This document shows positions 36,368 through 48,662 of a stretch of 64,000 nt of DNA, piece after piece. The stretch spans positions 62,001 to 126,000 of the forward strand of contig NZ_LSAZ01000008.1 in the NCBI RefSeq assembly GCF_001584325.1. The letters run 5' to 3'. Each line of letters begins with the position of its first letter. Position 1 is the first letter of the stretch. This DNA comes from Bacillus nakamurai (GTDB lineage: Bacteria > Bacillota > Bacilli > Bacillales > Bacillaceae). Made by a program: the position numbers and the translations under genes. The notes beneath the pieces are model-generated. The model did no database searches. It had not been told where the DNA came from and saw only the letters and a program-made list of their open reading frames with translations.

Positions 36368-37915
36368 ATGACAGTTTCATATGCGCACGAACCGTTTACA
36401 AATTTTCAGGAAGAGACACATAAACAATCGTTCCAAGAGGCGTTAGCTTATGTGAATACGCAGCTTGGCAAGCATTATCCGCTCATCATTAACGGAGAAA
36501 AAATAGAGACGGATAAAAAAATCGTTTCCATCAATCCGGCTGATAAAAAAGAAGTCATCGGTTCCGTATCCGCCGCGGGCAAAGAGATTGCTGAGAAGGC
36601 GATGCAGGCGGCATTACAGGCATTTCAGACATGGAAAAAAGTACAGCCGGAGCACCGCGCGAATGTGCTGTTTAAAGCGGCGGCTATTTTGCGCAGAAGA
36701 AAACATGAATTCTCAGGATACCTGGTGAAAGAAGCGGGAAAACCGTGGAAAGAAGCAGATGCTGACACGGCAGAGGCGATAGACTTTTTAGAGTATTACG
36801 CGCGGCAGATTTTGAAGCTGAAAGACGGATCTCCCGTAAAAAGCCGCGAAGGAGAACATAATCAATACCATTATGAGCCGCTTGGCGTCGGGATCGTGAT
36901 TTCTCCATTTAACTTTCCGCTTGCGATTATGGCCGGAACGGCGGCAGCAGCGATCGTATCGGGAAACACGATTTTGTTAAAGCCGGCTGATGCGGCGCCG
37001 GTCGTTGCAGCGAAATTTGTCGAGGTGATGGAAGAAGCGGGTCTGCCGGATGGCGTGCTCAATTTCATTCCGGGCGACGGAGCGGAAATCGGCGATTATT
37101 TAGTGGAGCATCCGAAGACGAGATTTGTGTCATTTACAGGCTCCCGTGCGGTCGGCTGCCGCATCTATGAGCGCGCGGCAAAAGTGCAGCCGGGCCAAAA
37201 ATGGCTGAAACGGGTCATCGCGGAAATGGGCGGAAAAGATACGGTGCTTGTGGACAGAGATGCGGATCTCGATCTTGCAGCCTCTTCGATTGTGTATTCC
37301 GCTTTCGGATTCTCGGGCCAAAAATGTTCAGCCGGTTCCCGCGCGGTCATTCATCAGGACGTATACGATGAAGTCGTCGAGAAAGCCGTCGCCTTAACGA
37401 AATCATTAACAGTGGGTAATCCGGAAGATTATGATACATACATGGGGCCAGTTATCCACGAAGCGTCTTATAATAAAGTGATGAGTTATATCGAAATCGG
37501 CAAGACAGAAGGCAAGCTTCTGACGGGAGGGGAAGGCGATGATTCAAAAGGGTATTTTATTCAGCCGACCATTTTTGCCGATGTAGATGAAAACGCCCGC
37601 CTGATGCAGGAGGAAATTTTCGGGCCGGTTGTCGCGATCTGCAAAGCCCGTGATTTCGATCACATGCTTGAGATTGCCAATAACACCGATTACGGCCTGA
37701 CGGGTGCCCTGCTATCGAAAAACCGCGCGCATATCGAACGTGCGCGCGAGGATTTTCACGTCGGAAATCTTTACTTCAACCGGGGCTGTACCGGTGCGAT
37801 TGTCGGTTATCAGCCATTCGGAGGCTTTAATATGTCGGGAACGGATTCAAAAGCCGGAGGACCGGATTATCTGATTCTCCATATGCAGGCAAAAACAACG
37901 TCTGAAGCCTATTAA
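36368..37915 (+). CDS. rocA: RocA, 1-pyrroline-5-carboxylate dehydrogenase
   Basis: A 515-residue aldehyde dehydrogenase that oxidises pyrroline-5-carboxylate (glutamate semialdehyde) to glutamate, feeding RocG. The catalytic Cys320 is in [12 protein letters not shown], the general-base Glu286 in [11 protein letters not shown], and the NAD-binding motif in [11 protein letters not shown] and FTGSRAVG. Length equals B. subtilis RocA. ATG 36368 follows GAGGAGG; the frame from 36326 starts too close to the promoter. Confidence 0.96.
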   Translation: MTVSYAHEPFTNFQEETHKQSFQEALAYVNTQLGKHYPLIINGEKIETDKKIVSINPADKKEVIGSVSAAGKEIAEKAMQAALQAFQTWKKVQPEHRANVLFKAAAILRRRKHEFSGYLVKEAGKPWKEADADTAEAIDFLEYYARQILKLKDGSPVKSREGEHNQYHYEPLGVGIVISPFNFPLAIMAGTAAAAIVSGNTILLKPADAAPVVAAKFVEVMEEAGLPDGVLNFIPGDGAEIGDYLVEHPKTRFVSFTGSRAVGCRIYERAAKVQPGQKWLKRVIAEMGGKDTVLVDRDADLDLAASSIVYSAFGFSGQKCSAGSRAVIHQDVYDEVVEKAVALTKSLTVGNPEDYDTYMGPVIHEASYNKVMSYIEIGKTEGKLLTGGEGDDSKGYFIQPTIFADVDENARLMQEEIFGPVVAICKARDFDHMLEIANNTDYGLTGALLSKNRAHIERAREDFHVGNLYFNRGCTGAIVGYQPFGGFNMSGTDSKAGGPDYLILHMQAKTTSEAY

Positions 37916-37984
37916 TCTTGCGGAAATAGCGCGATGCGAAAGAGAGTCGCGCTATTTCTCTATAACAAATAAGGAGGATGGGGT

Positions 37985-39670
37985 ATGTATGAGCAAATCA
38001 GCAAAATGCTGCCGGGTGAGAAAATCGAAGCCATCACGAAATCTTTGGTTCAATTAAACAGCATAAACGGCACATTGGGAGAAGGAAAAAAAGCGGACTT
38101 TATCAAAGATATGGTGAAGAGCTTTCCTTACTTTCAGGAAAACCCTTCACATGTTTGGGAGCAGGCAATTCCGGAAGACCCTTACGGCCGCAAAAATATT
38201 TTCGCGTTTATAGAAGGAAACGGAAAAAGCCGGAACACGATCATCTATCACGCCCACCTGGATACGGTCGGCATCGAAGATTTCGGCCCTTTAAAGGATA
38301 TCGCCTTTGATTCTGACCGTTTGGCTGAGTATTTTTCAAACTATGAATTTGATCAGGACGTACAGCGGGATGCCCGCTCGGGGGAGTGGATGTTCGGAAG
38401 GGGCTCCGTTGATATGCAGAGCGGAATTGCCGTTCATCTCGCCAATCTGCTGCACTTTTCAGAACGGCGCGATCAATTGCCCGGCCACATCTTATTCATG
38501 TCTAATCCTGATGAAGAAAGCCAGCATTCCGGCATATTAACGAGTATCCCTGAATTAAAACGGCTGAAACAAGAAAAGCAGATCAATTATTTAGCGGCGA
38601 TTAATACCGACTTTATCACGCCTTTATTTGACGGCGATACGACAAGGTATATTTACATGGGCGCCGCGGGAAAGCTTTTGCCGTGCTTTGCGATTTACGG
38701 ACGCGAGGTGCATGTCGGCGATACGCTTGCGGGAATAGATCCGAATCTGATCGCTTCAGAAATCACGAGAAGAATCCACAACAATATCCACATGGCAGAA
38801 AACATTGAAGGGGAGCTTGTACTGCCGCCGTCATGCCTGTACCAGCGTGATAACAAGGAAGCGTATAATGTGCAAACCGCGGTGAGCAGCTATTTATATT
38901 TTAATTATTTCATATACGAAAAAACCGCCAAAGAAGTCATGGATCAGCTGACCGTTGTCGCAGCTGACGCCTGCCGTGAAACAGAGCAAAAATTATCAGA
39001 TTATTACGACGAATATTGCGATCGTACGAGCCTTCCGAAAAAAGACCTGTCATGGAACATTCAAGTGTACAGTCTTGAAGACTACTTGAGAAGGCTGAAA
39101 AGCCGCGGTATCGACCCGGAGCAGTGCATTGAACAAGCATTTAAAACGTATGAACATCTTGAGCTGCGGATGAGATGCTTTAAGGCTGTCGAAGAGCTGC
39201 AAAAGCTTGATCCGGAGCAGGGAGCCAAAGTCATCCTGTTTTATGCGCCGCCGTACTTGCCGCATAATTATTTGAAAGAGGAGAGCACCCGCGACCGGCT
39301 TTTGCAGAATGTCATTAAAGAGGCCGTAGAAAAAACAGCAGCATCAACGGGAGAAACATTTGCCTTTAAAAAGTTTTTTCCTTATTTAGCGGACGGAAGT
39401 TTTTTATCGCTCCATGAGACAGATGCGGAAATCTCAGCATTTACGGATAATTTTCCGGGATGGGACGTAATCGGCACGATTCCTTTTAAAGAAATAAGGG
39501 AATTGAATATACCATCGGTCAACATAGGGGTGTACGGCAAGGACGGCCATAAATGGACGGAAAGAGTGTATAAGCCGTATACATTTCATGTTCTGCCTGA
39601 GCTCATTCAGCAAACCACGATGCACCTGCTGCAAAGCTACCGATTAGAAGACATACGTACCAATGGCTAA
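37985..39670 (+). CDS. rocB: RocB, M20-type peptidase-like protein of arginine catabolism
   Basis: A 561-residue protein with M20 metallopeptidase character: YHAHLDTVGIEDFG supplies the first metal-binding histidine and aspartate, GRGSVDMQSGIAVHLANLL the second aspartate, and NPDEESQHSG the catalytic and metal-binding glutamates. B. subtilis RocB is 566 aa. Its biochemical role in the pathway is not settled. ATG 37985 has AAGGAGG upstream; 69 bp separate it from rocA, with rocC next. Confidence 0.92.
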   Translation: MYEQISKMLPGEKIEAITKSLVQLNSINGTLGEGKKADFIKDMVKSFPYFQENPSHVWEQAIPEDPYGRKNIFAFIEGNGKSRNTIIYHAHLDTVGIEDFGPLKDIAFDSDRLAEYFSNYEFDQDVQRDARSGEWMFGRGSVDMQSGIAVHLANLLHFSERRDQLPGHILFMSNPDEESQHSGILTSIPELKRLKQEKQINYLAAINTDFITPLFDGDTTRYIYMGAAGKLLPCFAIYGREVHVGDTLAGIDPNLIASEITRRIHNNIHMAENIEGELVLPPSCLYQRDNKEAYNVQTAVSSYLYFNYFIYEKTAKEVMDQLTVVAADACRETEQKLSDYYDEYCDRTSLPKKDLSWNIQVYSLEDYLRRLKSRGIDPEQCIEQAFKTYEHLELRMRCFKAVEELQKLDPEQGAKVILFYAPPYLPHNYLKEESTRDRLLQNVIKEAVEKTAASTGETFAFKKFFPYLADGSFLSLHETDAEISAFTDNFPGWDVIGTIPFKEIRELNIPSVNIGVYGKDGHKWTERVYKPYTFHVLPELIQQTTMHLLQSYRLEDIRTNG

Positions 39671-39695
39671 AACATTGGAATGAGGGGGATGAAAC

Positions 39696-41114
39696 ATGCA
39701 GGGAGATACCAATCAAAATGAATTACAGCGAACGATGAAAGGCCGGCATTTGTTTATGATCGCACTCGGCGGCGTGATCGGAACCGGCCTGTTTTTAGGC
39801 TCAGGTTTTACGATCAGCGAAGCGGGGCCGATAGGCGCGATATTGGCATACATGATCGGCGGCTTTTTAATGTATTTGGTTATGCTTTGTTTGGGAGAAC
39901 TGGCGGTCGCCATGCCGGTCGCGGGTTCATTTCAGGCATATGCTTCAAGGTTTTTGGGCCCGTCAACCGGTTTTACGATCGGTTGGATGTACGCGTTCAG
40001 CTGGGCCAATACAGTCGGGCTTGAGCTGACGTCCGCGGGCATTTTAATGCAGCGGTGGTTTCCCGCGGTTCCGATTTGGGTGTGGTGCCTCGTATTCGGC
40101 GTTATTATTTTTTCCATCAATGCTCTGTCAGCGCGGAGTTTTGCTGAAACGGAATTTTGGTTTTCGAGTATTAAAGTGATGGCGATCGTGCTGTTTATCA
40201 TCATCGGCTGCGCTGCGGTGTTCGGCTTTATCGGTTTTCAGGGCGGGCAGCAGGCACCTTATCTGTCAAACTTCATGACCGATAAAGGTCTTTTCCCTAA
40301 CGGAGCCCAGGCCGTCCTGTTTACGCTTGTGATGGTCAATTTCTCATTCCAGGGGACCGAACTCGTCGGCATTGCGTCGGGTGAAAGCGAAAATCCGGAA
40401 AAGACGCTTCCCCGCTCCATTCGTAATGTTATATGGCGGACGCTGTTTTTCTTTGTGTTCGCTATGTTTGTCCTTGTCTCTATTTTGCCGTATCAAACGG
40501 CGGGTGTCATTGAAAGCCCGTTTGTGGCTGTGCTGGATAAAATCGGCGTTCCGTATGCGGCTGATATTATGAATTTTGTCATTTTAACTGCGATGTTATC
40601 GGTGGCCAATTCCGGATTATACGCTTCCTCCAGAATGATGTGGTCACTTTCCAAAACGAAAATGGGCCCCGCTTCTTTAACGAAGTTGACGAAAAAAGGC
40701 GTGCCCCTGAAAGCCCTGTTCATTACAATCGCCATTTCCGGCTTGTCCCTTTTGACAAGTGTGGTGGCGGCTGAGACGGTGTATGTATGGCTGATATCGA
40801 TATCGGGCATGATTACCGTGGTCGCATGGATGTCAATCTGCGCCTCGCAATTTGTCTTTCGCAGACGGTTCCTCGCTGAAGGAGGGAATTTGAAAGACCT
40901 GGCATTCAAAACACCTCTTTATCCAATCGTTCCAATTCTCGGGTTTGTCATCTATGGGCTTATACTGATCAGCCTTATTTTCATCCCCGACCAGCGAATC
41001 GGTTTATACTGCGGCGTGCCGCTGATGATCATCTGTTATGCATACTATCACTTAAGCATAAAGAAGCGCCTGAAAAATGAGTCCGCTGCCTCAGGAAAAG
41101 GCGCGGCAGGATGA
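39696..41114 (+). CDS. rocC: RocC, arginine/ornithine permease (APC superfamily)
   Basis: A 472-residue amino acid permease with twelve hydrophobic segments. The APC signature LGGVIGTGLFLGSG is in helix 1, GPIGAILAYMIGG in helix 2, and NFSFQGTELVGIASGE in helix 6. It imports arginine or ornithine for the RocABC-RocG route. It starts 25 bp after rocB behind GAGGGGG and is the last gene of the operon. Confidence 0.94.
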   Translation: MQGDTNQNELQRTMKGRHLFMIALGGVIGTGLFLGSGFTISEAGPIGAILAYMIGGFLMYLVMLCLGELAVAMPVAGSFQAYASRFLGPSTGFTIGWMYAFSWANTVGLELTSAGILMQRWFPAVPIWVWCLVFGVIIFSINALSARSFAETEFWFSSIKVMAIVLFIIIGCAAVFGFIGFQGGQQAPYLSNFMTDKGLFPNGAQAVLFTLVMVNFSFQGTELVGIASGESENPEKTLPRSIRNVIWRTLFFFVFAMFVLVSILPYQTAGVIESPFVAVLDKIGVPYAADIMNFVILTAMLSVANSGLYASSRMMWSLSKTKMGPASLTKLTKKGVPLKALFITIAISGLSLLTSVVAAETVYVWLISISGMITVVAWMSICASQFVFRRRFLAEGGNLKDLAFKTPLYPIVPILGFVIYGLILISLIFIPDQRIGLYCGVPLMIICYAYYHLSIKKRLKNESAASGKGAAG

Positions 41115-41117
41115 GAG

Positions 41118-41155
41118 AAAAGCCCTCCGCATAGGCGGCGGGCTTTACTTTGTTT
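41118..41155. terminator. Terminator between rocC and the Bcr/CflA gene
   Basis: AAAAGCCC (41118-41125) pairs with GGGCTTT (41140-41146), with inner pairs CCGC/GGCG, and a T-rich run follows. The convergent gene ends at 41145, so the hairpin overlaps its stop region and can serve both directions. Confidence 0.75.
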
Positions 41156-42347
41156 TTCGTTTTACCAACAGAATATAGGAGAGAACGGCAATTAAATTGA
41201 AGCCGAAAATGCTTGCGGCCATCGGCCATGCATTTTCTTCTCCGGCTGCGCCGACCAAAGGAGCGGCAAGCGCTCCGCCGATAAAAGGCAGGAGTCCGAG
41301 AAGAGCCGCAGCGCTCCCTGCGCCTTTCTCCTGTTTTTGCATTGCCAGTGCAAAACCTGTCGTCGTGACGATTCCGACACAGGAAACAATGATAAATAAA
41401 GAGATGCAGACGGCAGTCAGTCCGAGACCGAAGGCAAGCGACAACAGCAGCGCAATGCTGCCGATGATTGCGATGATAAGTCCGGCGGCAAACAGTTTGC
41501 GCTCATCCAGTTTTTTTGCAAGGCGTCCCGTGATCTGGGATGCGGCGATAATCCCGGCCCCGTTGACGGCGAACAGCAGGCTGAACATTTGGGCCGATAC
41601 GCCGTATATGTTTTGCAGCACAAACGGTGAACCGGCAATATAAGCGAACATGCCGGTCAGCACAAATGCCTGGCTGAGGGCAAAGCCCATAAACATCCGG
41701 TCGCCAAGCAGGCGCCGAAACGTCGTAAGCGTCTCCTGAAGCCCGCCTTTTGTCCGTTTTTCCAATGGAAGTGATTCAGGCAAAGCAGCAAGGACTGAGA
41801 TGAAAATAAGAATACCGATGATCGCTAATACAATAAACACTGTTTTCCAGCTGGCAAATTGAAGGACAAATCCTCCGGTGATCGGCGCTAAAATCGGCGC
41901 CGCCCCATTCACAAGCATTAATAATGAGAAAAAAGCGGTCAGCTCTTTACCGGAATACATGTCCCGGGCGGAAGCGCGGGCGATCACGATCCCGGCTGCT
42001 CCGGTAAAGCCTTGGATAAACCTCATCACAATTAAAAATGAAACGGAAGGGCTGAAGGCGCATAATAAAGAAGAAAGCGTATAAAGCATCAATGATATGA
42101 TCAGCGGCTTCCGGCGCCCTTTCATATCGCTGAGCGGCCCGACGATAATCTGCCCGACCGCCAGTCCAAGCAGACAAAACGTCAGGCTCAGCTGCGCAAG
42201 CGACGCTGTCGTATGAAGATCCTCCGCAACCTCAGGCAAAGCAGGAAGATACATATCAAGAGAAAGCGGCCCGAATGAAGCCAATGTCCCGAGAATCAAT
42301 ACCATGCCGAGACTGGCGCGGACGGCCTTTGAATGACCTTTATTCAT
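41145..42347 (-). CDS. Bcr/CflA-family multidrug efflux MFS transporter
   Basis: A 400-residue twelve-helix MFS exporter of the Bcr/CflA drug:proton antiporter group. Family marks are GPLSLDMYLPALPEVAEDL at helix 1, GPLSDMKGRRKPLI (motif A) and the ARASARDMYSG loop. ATG 42347 is chosen because AAGGTGG lies eight bases upstream; the open frame begins at 42380. It resembles B. subtilis YdgK in type but sits here between rocC and ywfA, so it is an extra gene at this locus. It is divergent from ywfA. Confidence 0.82.
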   Translation of the reverse strand: MNKGHSKAVRASLGMVLILGTLASFGPLSLDMYLPALPEVAEDLHTTASLAQLSLTFCLLGLAVGQIIVGPLSDMKGRRKPLIISLMLYTLSSLLCAFSPSVSFLIVMRFIQGFTGAAGIVIARASARDMYSGKELTAFFSLLMLVNGAAPILAPITGGFVLQFASWKTVFIVLAIIGILIFISVLAALPESLPLEKRTKGGLQETLTTFRRLLGDRMFMGFALSQAFVLTGMFAYIAGSPFVLQNIYGVSAQMFSLLFAVNGAGIIAASQITGRLAKKLDERKLFAAGLIIAIIGSIALLLSLAFGLGLTAVCISLFIIVSCVGIVTTTGFALAMQKQEKGAGSAAALLGLLPFIGGALAAPLVGAAGEENAWPMAASIFGFNLIAVLSYILLVKRKTK

Positions 42348-42424
42348 CACATGACCCACCTTAACAAATGATTCTATCACTATAGCATATCCGGCAGGCT
42401 TGTTTTATCTTATTTTTAGAACAT

Positions 42425-42478
42425 AAACTAAATATTTTATTTAAAATCTGATTGTAAATTATTAAGACAATTTAGTTT
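42425..42478. promoter_or_regulatory. Spaced inverted repeat in the divergent exporter promoter region
   Basis: AAACTAAAT (42425-42433) and ATTTAGTTT (42470-42478) are exact inverted copies 36 bases apart in the gap between the divergent exporters. A TATAAT at 42517-42522 may be the -10 box of ywfA. The repeats could be operator half sites; no regulator gene is adjacent. Confidence 0.5.
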
Positions 42479-42566
42479 ACGTATGAAATGTAAAATGCAA
42501 ATAAAGGATGCTAAACTATAATTCAACTAATTTTAGAAAGTTTTCCGGAAGAGGTGTTCAGAGAGA

Positions 42567-43802
42567 ATGAACAGCAAACAAACCAATCACAGCGAAACGA
42601 AACGCCATTTTCCGATATGCCTCGCGCTTGCTTTGACATTAGGCGTCTTTGCCGCGGGTTCTGAAGAGCTTGTCATTTCGCCGCTGCTGCCGGATTTAGC
42701 GCAGGCCTTCAGCTCGGATGTCAGTGTGCTGGCGCTTTCGATCAGCATTTACGGTGTCATGATTTTTATCGGAGCGCCGCTTTTGGTTCCTTTGGGAGAT
42801 AAATATTCCAGAGAGCTGAGCCTGATGGCGGGGCTTCTGATCTTTATCGCCGGGACGGTTATATGCGCATTGGCGCAGAATATCTTTATTTTCTTTTTAG
42901 GAAGGGCGCTTTCCGGATTGGCAGCCGGGGCGTTTGTGCCGACCGCATACGCGGTTGTCGGAGACCGGGTTCCTTATGCATACCGGGGCAAGGTGATGGG
43001 CCTGATTGTATCAAGCTGGTCGCTTGCTTTAATTTTCGGCGTTCCGCTCGGCTCCTTTATCGGAGGGATTTTGAATTGGAGATGGACGTTTTGGATTTTC
43101 GCCATGATGGCTGTCCTCGTTGCTTCTCTTGTTTTATTTGAAGTGCGCCGCCACGCGGCGGAAAAAGGTGAACCGGAGGAAAACGAGCAGCCGGCGGGAA
43201 CATTTCGGGATGCGCTTAAAGTGCCGCGTGTCCCCGTTTATATCATGATTACCTTTTGCAACATGATTGGTTTTTACGGCATGTATTCGTTTTTAGGCGC
43301 GTATCTTCATCACGTGTTTTCCGGCGGAAATACAACGGCCGGCCTGTTGATTATGATTTACGGCATCGGGTTTTCCATGAGTGTGTTTACAGGAAAAATC
43401 GCTGACAAGGCTGGGAAAATGCGCTCCCTGATCACGGCAATGGCTGTCATCAGCATTTGGCTCGCCTGTCTTGCATATGCGCCGTCATCAATGACCTTTT
43501 TAGTCATCGGCTTATTCGTCTGGGGATTGATGCAAAGTCTGACGGTGACCTTGCTCAGCACCATTCTAAGTGATTGCTCAGAGCGTCATCGGGGCAAAAT
43601 CATGGCGTTTTACAGTTTAGCGTCCAATTTGGCCGTGACATTGGGATCAGCCGCTATGGGTCCGGTATACGTCGGATACGGATATGCCGCTGTCGGTTTT
43701 ATATGTTCGGCCGTCACCGTGCTCGGGTTTGGACTCAGCGTGTTTGCATACAGAAGATACGGCAGTTATGATCAGAAAGCGGATGATTCATTGTCCCAAT
43801 AA
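42567..43802 (+). CDS. ywfA: YwfA, DHA1-type MFS transporter
   Basis: A 411-residue twelve-helix MFS protein matching B. subtilis YwfA in length and place upstream of the bacilysin genes. Motif A reads GAPLLVPLGDKYSRE, motif C-like WSLALIFGVPLGSFIGG lies in helix 5, and the N-terminus ends in FAAGSEELVISPLLPDL. It is an exporter by family; the substrate is unknown. It has its own terminator and is not part of the bac operon. Confidence 0.88.
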   Translation: MNSKQTNHSETKRHFPICLALALTLGVFAAGSEELVISPLLPDLAQAFSSDVSVLALSISIYGVMIFIGAPLLVPLGDKYSRELSLMAGLLIFIAGTVICALAQNIFIFFLGRALSGLAAGAFVPTAYAVVGDRVPYAYRGKVMGLIVSSWSLALIFGVPLGSFIGGILNWRWTFWIFAMMAVLVASLVLFEVRRHAAEKGEPEENEQPAGTFRDALKVPRVPVYIMITFCNMIGFYGMYSFLGAYLHHVFSGGNTTAGLLIMIYGIGFSMSVFTGKIADKAGKMRSLITAMAVISIWLACLAYAPSSMTFLVIGLFVWGLMQSLTVTLLSTILSDCSERHRGKIMAFYSLASNLAVTLGSAAMGPVYVGYGYAAVGFICSAVTVLGFGLSVFAYRRYGSYDQKADDSLSQ

Positions 43803-43838
43803 AATAAAGTTTCTTAATTCCTGTAAAAATGAATTTTT

Positions 43839-43866
43839 AACACCCTATTTATGAGGGTGTTTTCTT
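43839..43866 (+). terminator. ywfA terminator
   Basis: AACACCCT (43839-43846) and AGGGTGTT (43854-43861) form an 8-bp stem followed by a T-rich run. Confidence 0.85.
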
Positions 43867-43902
43867 TTATATAGGAATAATTATCAATATTTTCAAATAA
43901 TA

Positions 43903-43931
43903 TTGACAGCTGTATTTTCTATGGATAATAT
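43903..43931 (+). promoter_or_regulatory. Sigma-A promoter of the bac operon
   Basis: TTGACA (43903-43908, perfect) and TAATAT (43926-43931) are 17 bp apart, 32 bp before the bacA start. Control by AbrB, CodY and ScoC is known in B. subtilis but their sites cannot be called by eye. Confidence 0.88.
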
Positions 43932-43963
43932 TTACTTAAAATTTAAAAGATTGGTTGGTGCTC

Positions 43964-46036
<2,073 letters not shown>

Positions 46037-46053
46037 AGAAGGAGTGTTTACAT

Positions 46054-47472
46054 ATGGAGAGAAAAACAGTATTGGTTATCGCTGATCTTGGAGGCTGCCC
46101 GCCGCACATGTTTTATAAAAGCGCCGCCGAAAAATATAACCTCGTCAGCTTTATTCCGAGACCATTTGCGATTACAGCCTCTCATGCGGCGTTAATTGAA
46201 AAATACTCGGTTGCGGTCATTAAAGATAAAGACTATTTTCAAAGTTTAGCTGATTTTGAGCATCCCGATTCAATCTATTGGGCGCATGAAGACCATAATA
46301 AGCCCGAAGAAGAAGTCGTCGATCAAATCGTAAAGGTTGCAGAAATGTTTCAGGCCGATGCCATTACGACAAATAATGAATTGTTTATCACGCCGATGGC
46401 GAAAGCCTGTGAACGGCTCGGATTAAGGGGCGCAGGCGTACAAGCCGCTGAAAATGCCAGAGATAAAAATAAAATGAGAGCCGCCTTTAACCAAGCGGGT
46501 GTCAAATCGATTAAAAACAAACGGGTCACCACACTTGAAGATTTCCGTTCCGCACTTGAAGAAATCGGCACGCCGCTTATTTTAAAACCGACATATTTGG
46601 CAAGCTCCATCGGCGTGACGCTCATCAAACACATCGAAACGGCCGAGGACGAGTTTAACAGAGTCAATGATTACTTGAAATCAATCAATGTACCGAAAGC
46701 GGTCACGTTTGAAGCTCCGTTTATCGCGGAAGAATTTTTGCAGGGCGAGTATGACGACTGGTACGAAACAAGCGGTTATTCCGACTATATCAGCATAGAA
46801 GGCATCATGGCGGACGGAGAATATTTCCCGGTCGCGATCCATGATAAAACACCGCAAATCGGATTCACGGAAACATCTCATATTACGCCGTCCATCTTGG
46901 ACGAAGACGCGAAGCGGAAAATCGTCGAAGCCGCCAAAAAAGCAAATGAAGGGCTTGGCCTCGAAAACTGCGCGACGCATACGGAAATTAAATTAATGAA
47001 AAACAGAGAAGCCGGATTAATTGAATCAGCGGCCAGATTCGCAGGCTGGAATATGATTCCGAATATTAAAAAGGTCTTCGGCGTCGACATGGCGCAGCTA
47101 TTATTGGACGTTCTCTGCTTCGGAAAAGACGCCGGCCTGCCGAACGGATTATTGGAGAAAGAACCGCACTATATCGCCGACTGCCATTTGTATCCTCAGC
47201 ATTTCAAAGAAAACGGCCAGCTTCCTGAGGCGGTTACGGATTTCGTCATTGAAAACATTGAGATTCCGTCCGGCATCTTAAAGGGAGATACCGAACTCGT
47301 TTCTTTTTCAGCCGTTGCACCGGGTACGTCAGTTGATTTGCGGCTCTTCGAAGCATTTAATTCCATTGCGACATTTGAGCTGAAAGGCACAAATTCTCTT
47401 GATGTCGCTGAATCAATCAAACAAATCCAGCAGCATGCGAAGCTGGCTGCAAAGTATGCGTTATCAGTATGA
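46054..47472 (+). CDS. bacD: BacD, L-amino acid ligase joining L-alanine and L-anticapsin
   Basis: A 472-residue ATP-grasp ligase, the same length as B. subtilis BacD, that forms the dipeptide bacilysin. ATP-grasp features include PLILKPTYLASSIGV, the EAPFIAEEFLQGEYDDWYE segment and the metal-binding glutamates around CATHTEIKL and GLIESAARFAGW. It overlaps bacE by 4 bp. Confidence 0.96.
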   Translation: MERKTVLVIADLGGCPPHMFYKSAAEKYNLVSFIPRPFAITASHAALIEKYSVAVIKDKDYFQSLADFEHPDSIYWAHEDHNKPEEEVVDQIVKVAEMFQADAITTNNELFITPMAKACERLGLRGAGVQAAENARDKNKMRAAFNQAGVKSIKNKRVTTLEDFRSALEEIGTPLILKPTYLASSIGVTLIKHIETAEDEFNRVNDYLKSINVPKAVTFEAPFIAEEFLQGEYDDWYETSGYSDYISIEGIMADGEYFPVAIHDKTPQIGFTETSHITPSILDEDAKRKIVEAAKKANEGLGLENCATHTEIKLMKNREAGLIESAARFAGWNMIPNIKKVFGVDMAQLLLDVLCFGKDAGLPNGLLEKEPHYIADCHLYPQHFKENGQLPEAVTDFVIENIEIPSGILKGDTELVSFSAVAPGTSVDLRLFEAFNSIATFELKGTNSLDVAESIKQIQQHAKLAAKYALSV

Positions 47473-48650
47473 AACAGCTGAAGCCGAACTCTAAATACTT
47501 GCTTTACGGGCAGGCGCTTTCGTTTATGGGAGACTATTGTGTTCTCCCCGCCCTGCTCATTTTGTCTACATACTATCATGATTACTGGGTCACCTCGGGT
47601 GTCATCGCTGTTCGGAGTATTCCGATGGTATTCCAGCCGTTTTTAGGCGTCCTCGTTGACCGCCTCGACAGGATTAAGATCATGCTGTGGACGGATGTGA
47701 TCAGGGGTGTCATCTTTTTGGGGCTCACGTTTCTCCCGAAAGGCGAGTATCCGCTCATTTTTCTGGCGCTGCTGTTTATTTCTTACGGAAGCGGCGTGTT
47801 TTTTAACCCGGCCCGCCTCGCGGTCATGTCTTCTTTAGAAACGGATATTAAAAGCATCAACACCCTATTTGCAAAAGCCACGACGATCTCCATTATTGTC
47901 GGAGCTGCGGCCGGCGGGCTTTTCCTGTTAGGCGGCTCTGTACAGCTGGCTGTTGCCTTTAACGGTGTGACTTATTTGATCTCCGCGTTTTTTATCAGAC
48001 GCATTAAGCTTCAATTTGTGCCGATTCAGTCAGAAAACGTGAAAGAGGCCTTTCAATCGTTTAAAGAAGGGCTGAAGGAAATCAAAACGAATTCATTCGT
48101 ATTAAACGCTATGTTTACGATGATTACGATGGCGCTTCTGTGGGGAGTCGTCTACAGCTATTTTCCGATCGTCAGCCGGTTTTTGGGCGACGGGGAAATC
48201 GGCAACTTCATCCTTACTTTCTGTATCGGCTTCGGGGGTTTTATCGGTGCCGCTCTCGTCAGCAAATGGGGCTTTAACAACAATAAAGGTTTGGTGTATT
48301 TTACGGTTTTATCCATTGTCTCGCTTGCGCTGTTTTTGTTTACGCCGATATTCGCCGTATCTGTCATCGCCGCCATTCTCTTTTTCATCGCGATGGAATA
48401 TGGGGAAGTGCTGGCGAAGGTCAAAGTGCAGGAGAACGCGGCGAACCAAATCCAAGGGCGGATTTTTTCCGTGGCTGAGGCGTCCATCGGTTTATGCATC
48501 GCTGTTGGTTCCATGCTGATCAACGTGTTAGACGCCTCTGTCATTATGGCTTTCATCGTCATCTTGGTAAGCGGTTTGTTTCTGCATACAAAACTGGTCA
48601 ATAAATCGTTTTCGGAACGAGATAACAAATCAGAGCAAATTCATTTATAA
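47469..48650 (+). CDS. bacE: BacE, bacilysin exporter (MFS), self-protection
   Basis: A 393-residue MFS transporter with about twelve hydrophobic segments; VLVDRLDRIKIMLWTDVIRG is a motif A-type loop. In the B. subtilis cluster this protein exports bacilysin and protects the producer. ATG 47469 overlaps the bacD stop in the ATGA arrangement. Confidence 0.93.
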   Translation: MKQLKPNSKYLLYGQALSFMGDYCVLPALLILSTYYHDYWVTSGVIAVRSIPMVFQPFLGVLVDRLDRIKIMLWTDVIRGVIFLGLTFLPKGEYPLIFLALLFISYGSGVFFNPARLAVMSSLETDIKSINTLFAKATTISIIVGAAAGGLFLLGGSVQLAVAFNGVTYLISAFFIRRIKLQFVPIQSENVKEAFQSFKEGLKEIKTNSFVLNAMFTMITMALLWGVVYSYFPIVSRFLGDGEIGNFILTFCIGFGGFIGAALVSKWGFNNNKGLVYFTVLSIVSLALFLFTPIFAVSVIAAILFFIAMEYGEVLAKVKVQENAANQIQGRIFSVAEASIGLCIAVGSMLINVLDASVIMAFIVILVSGLFLHTKLVNKSFSERDNKSEQIHL

Positions 48651-48662
48651 GGAGTCTTTCAG

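Noticed and set aside
41197-41643. Plus-strand frame opposite the Bcr/CflA gene
   Set aside because: Antisense shadow of a clear membrane-protein gene with no ribosome site.
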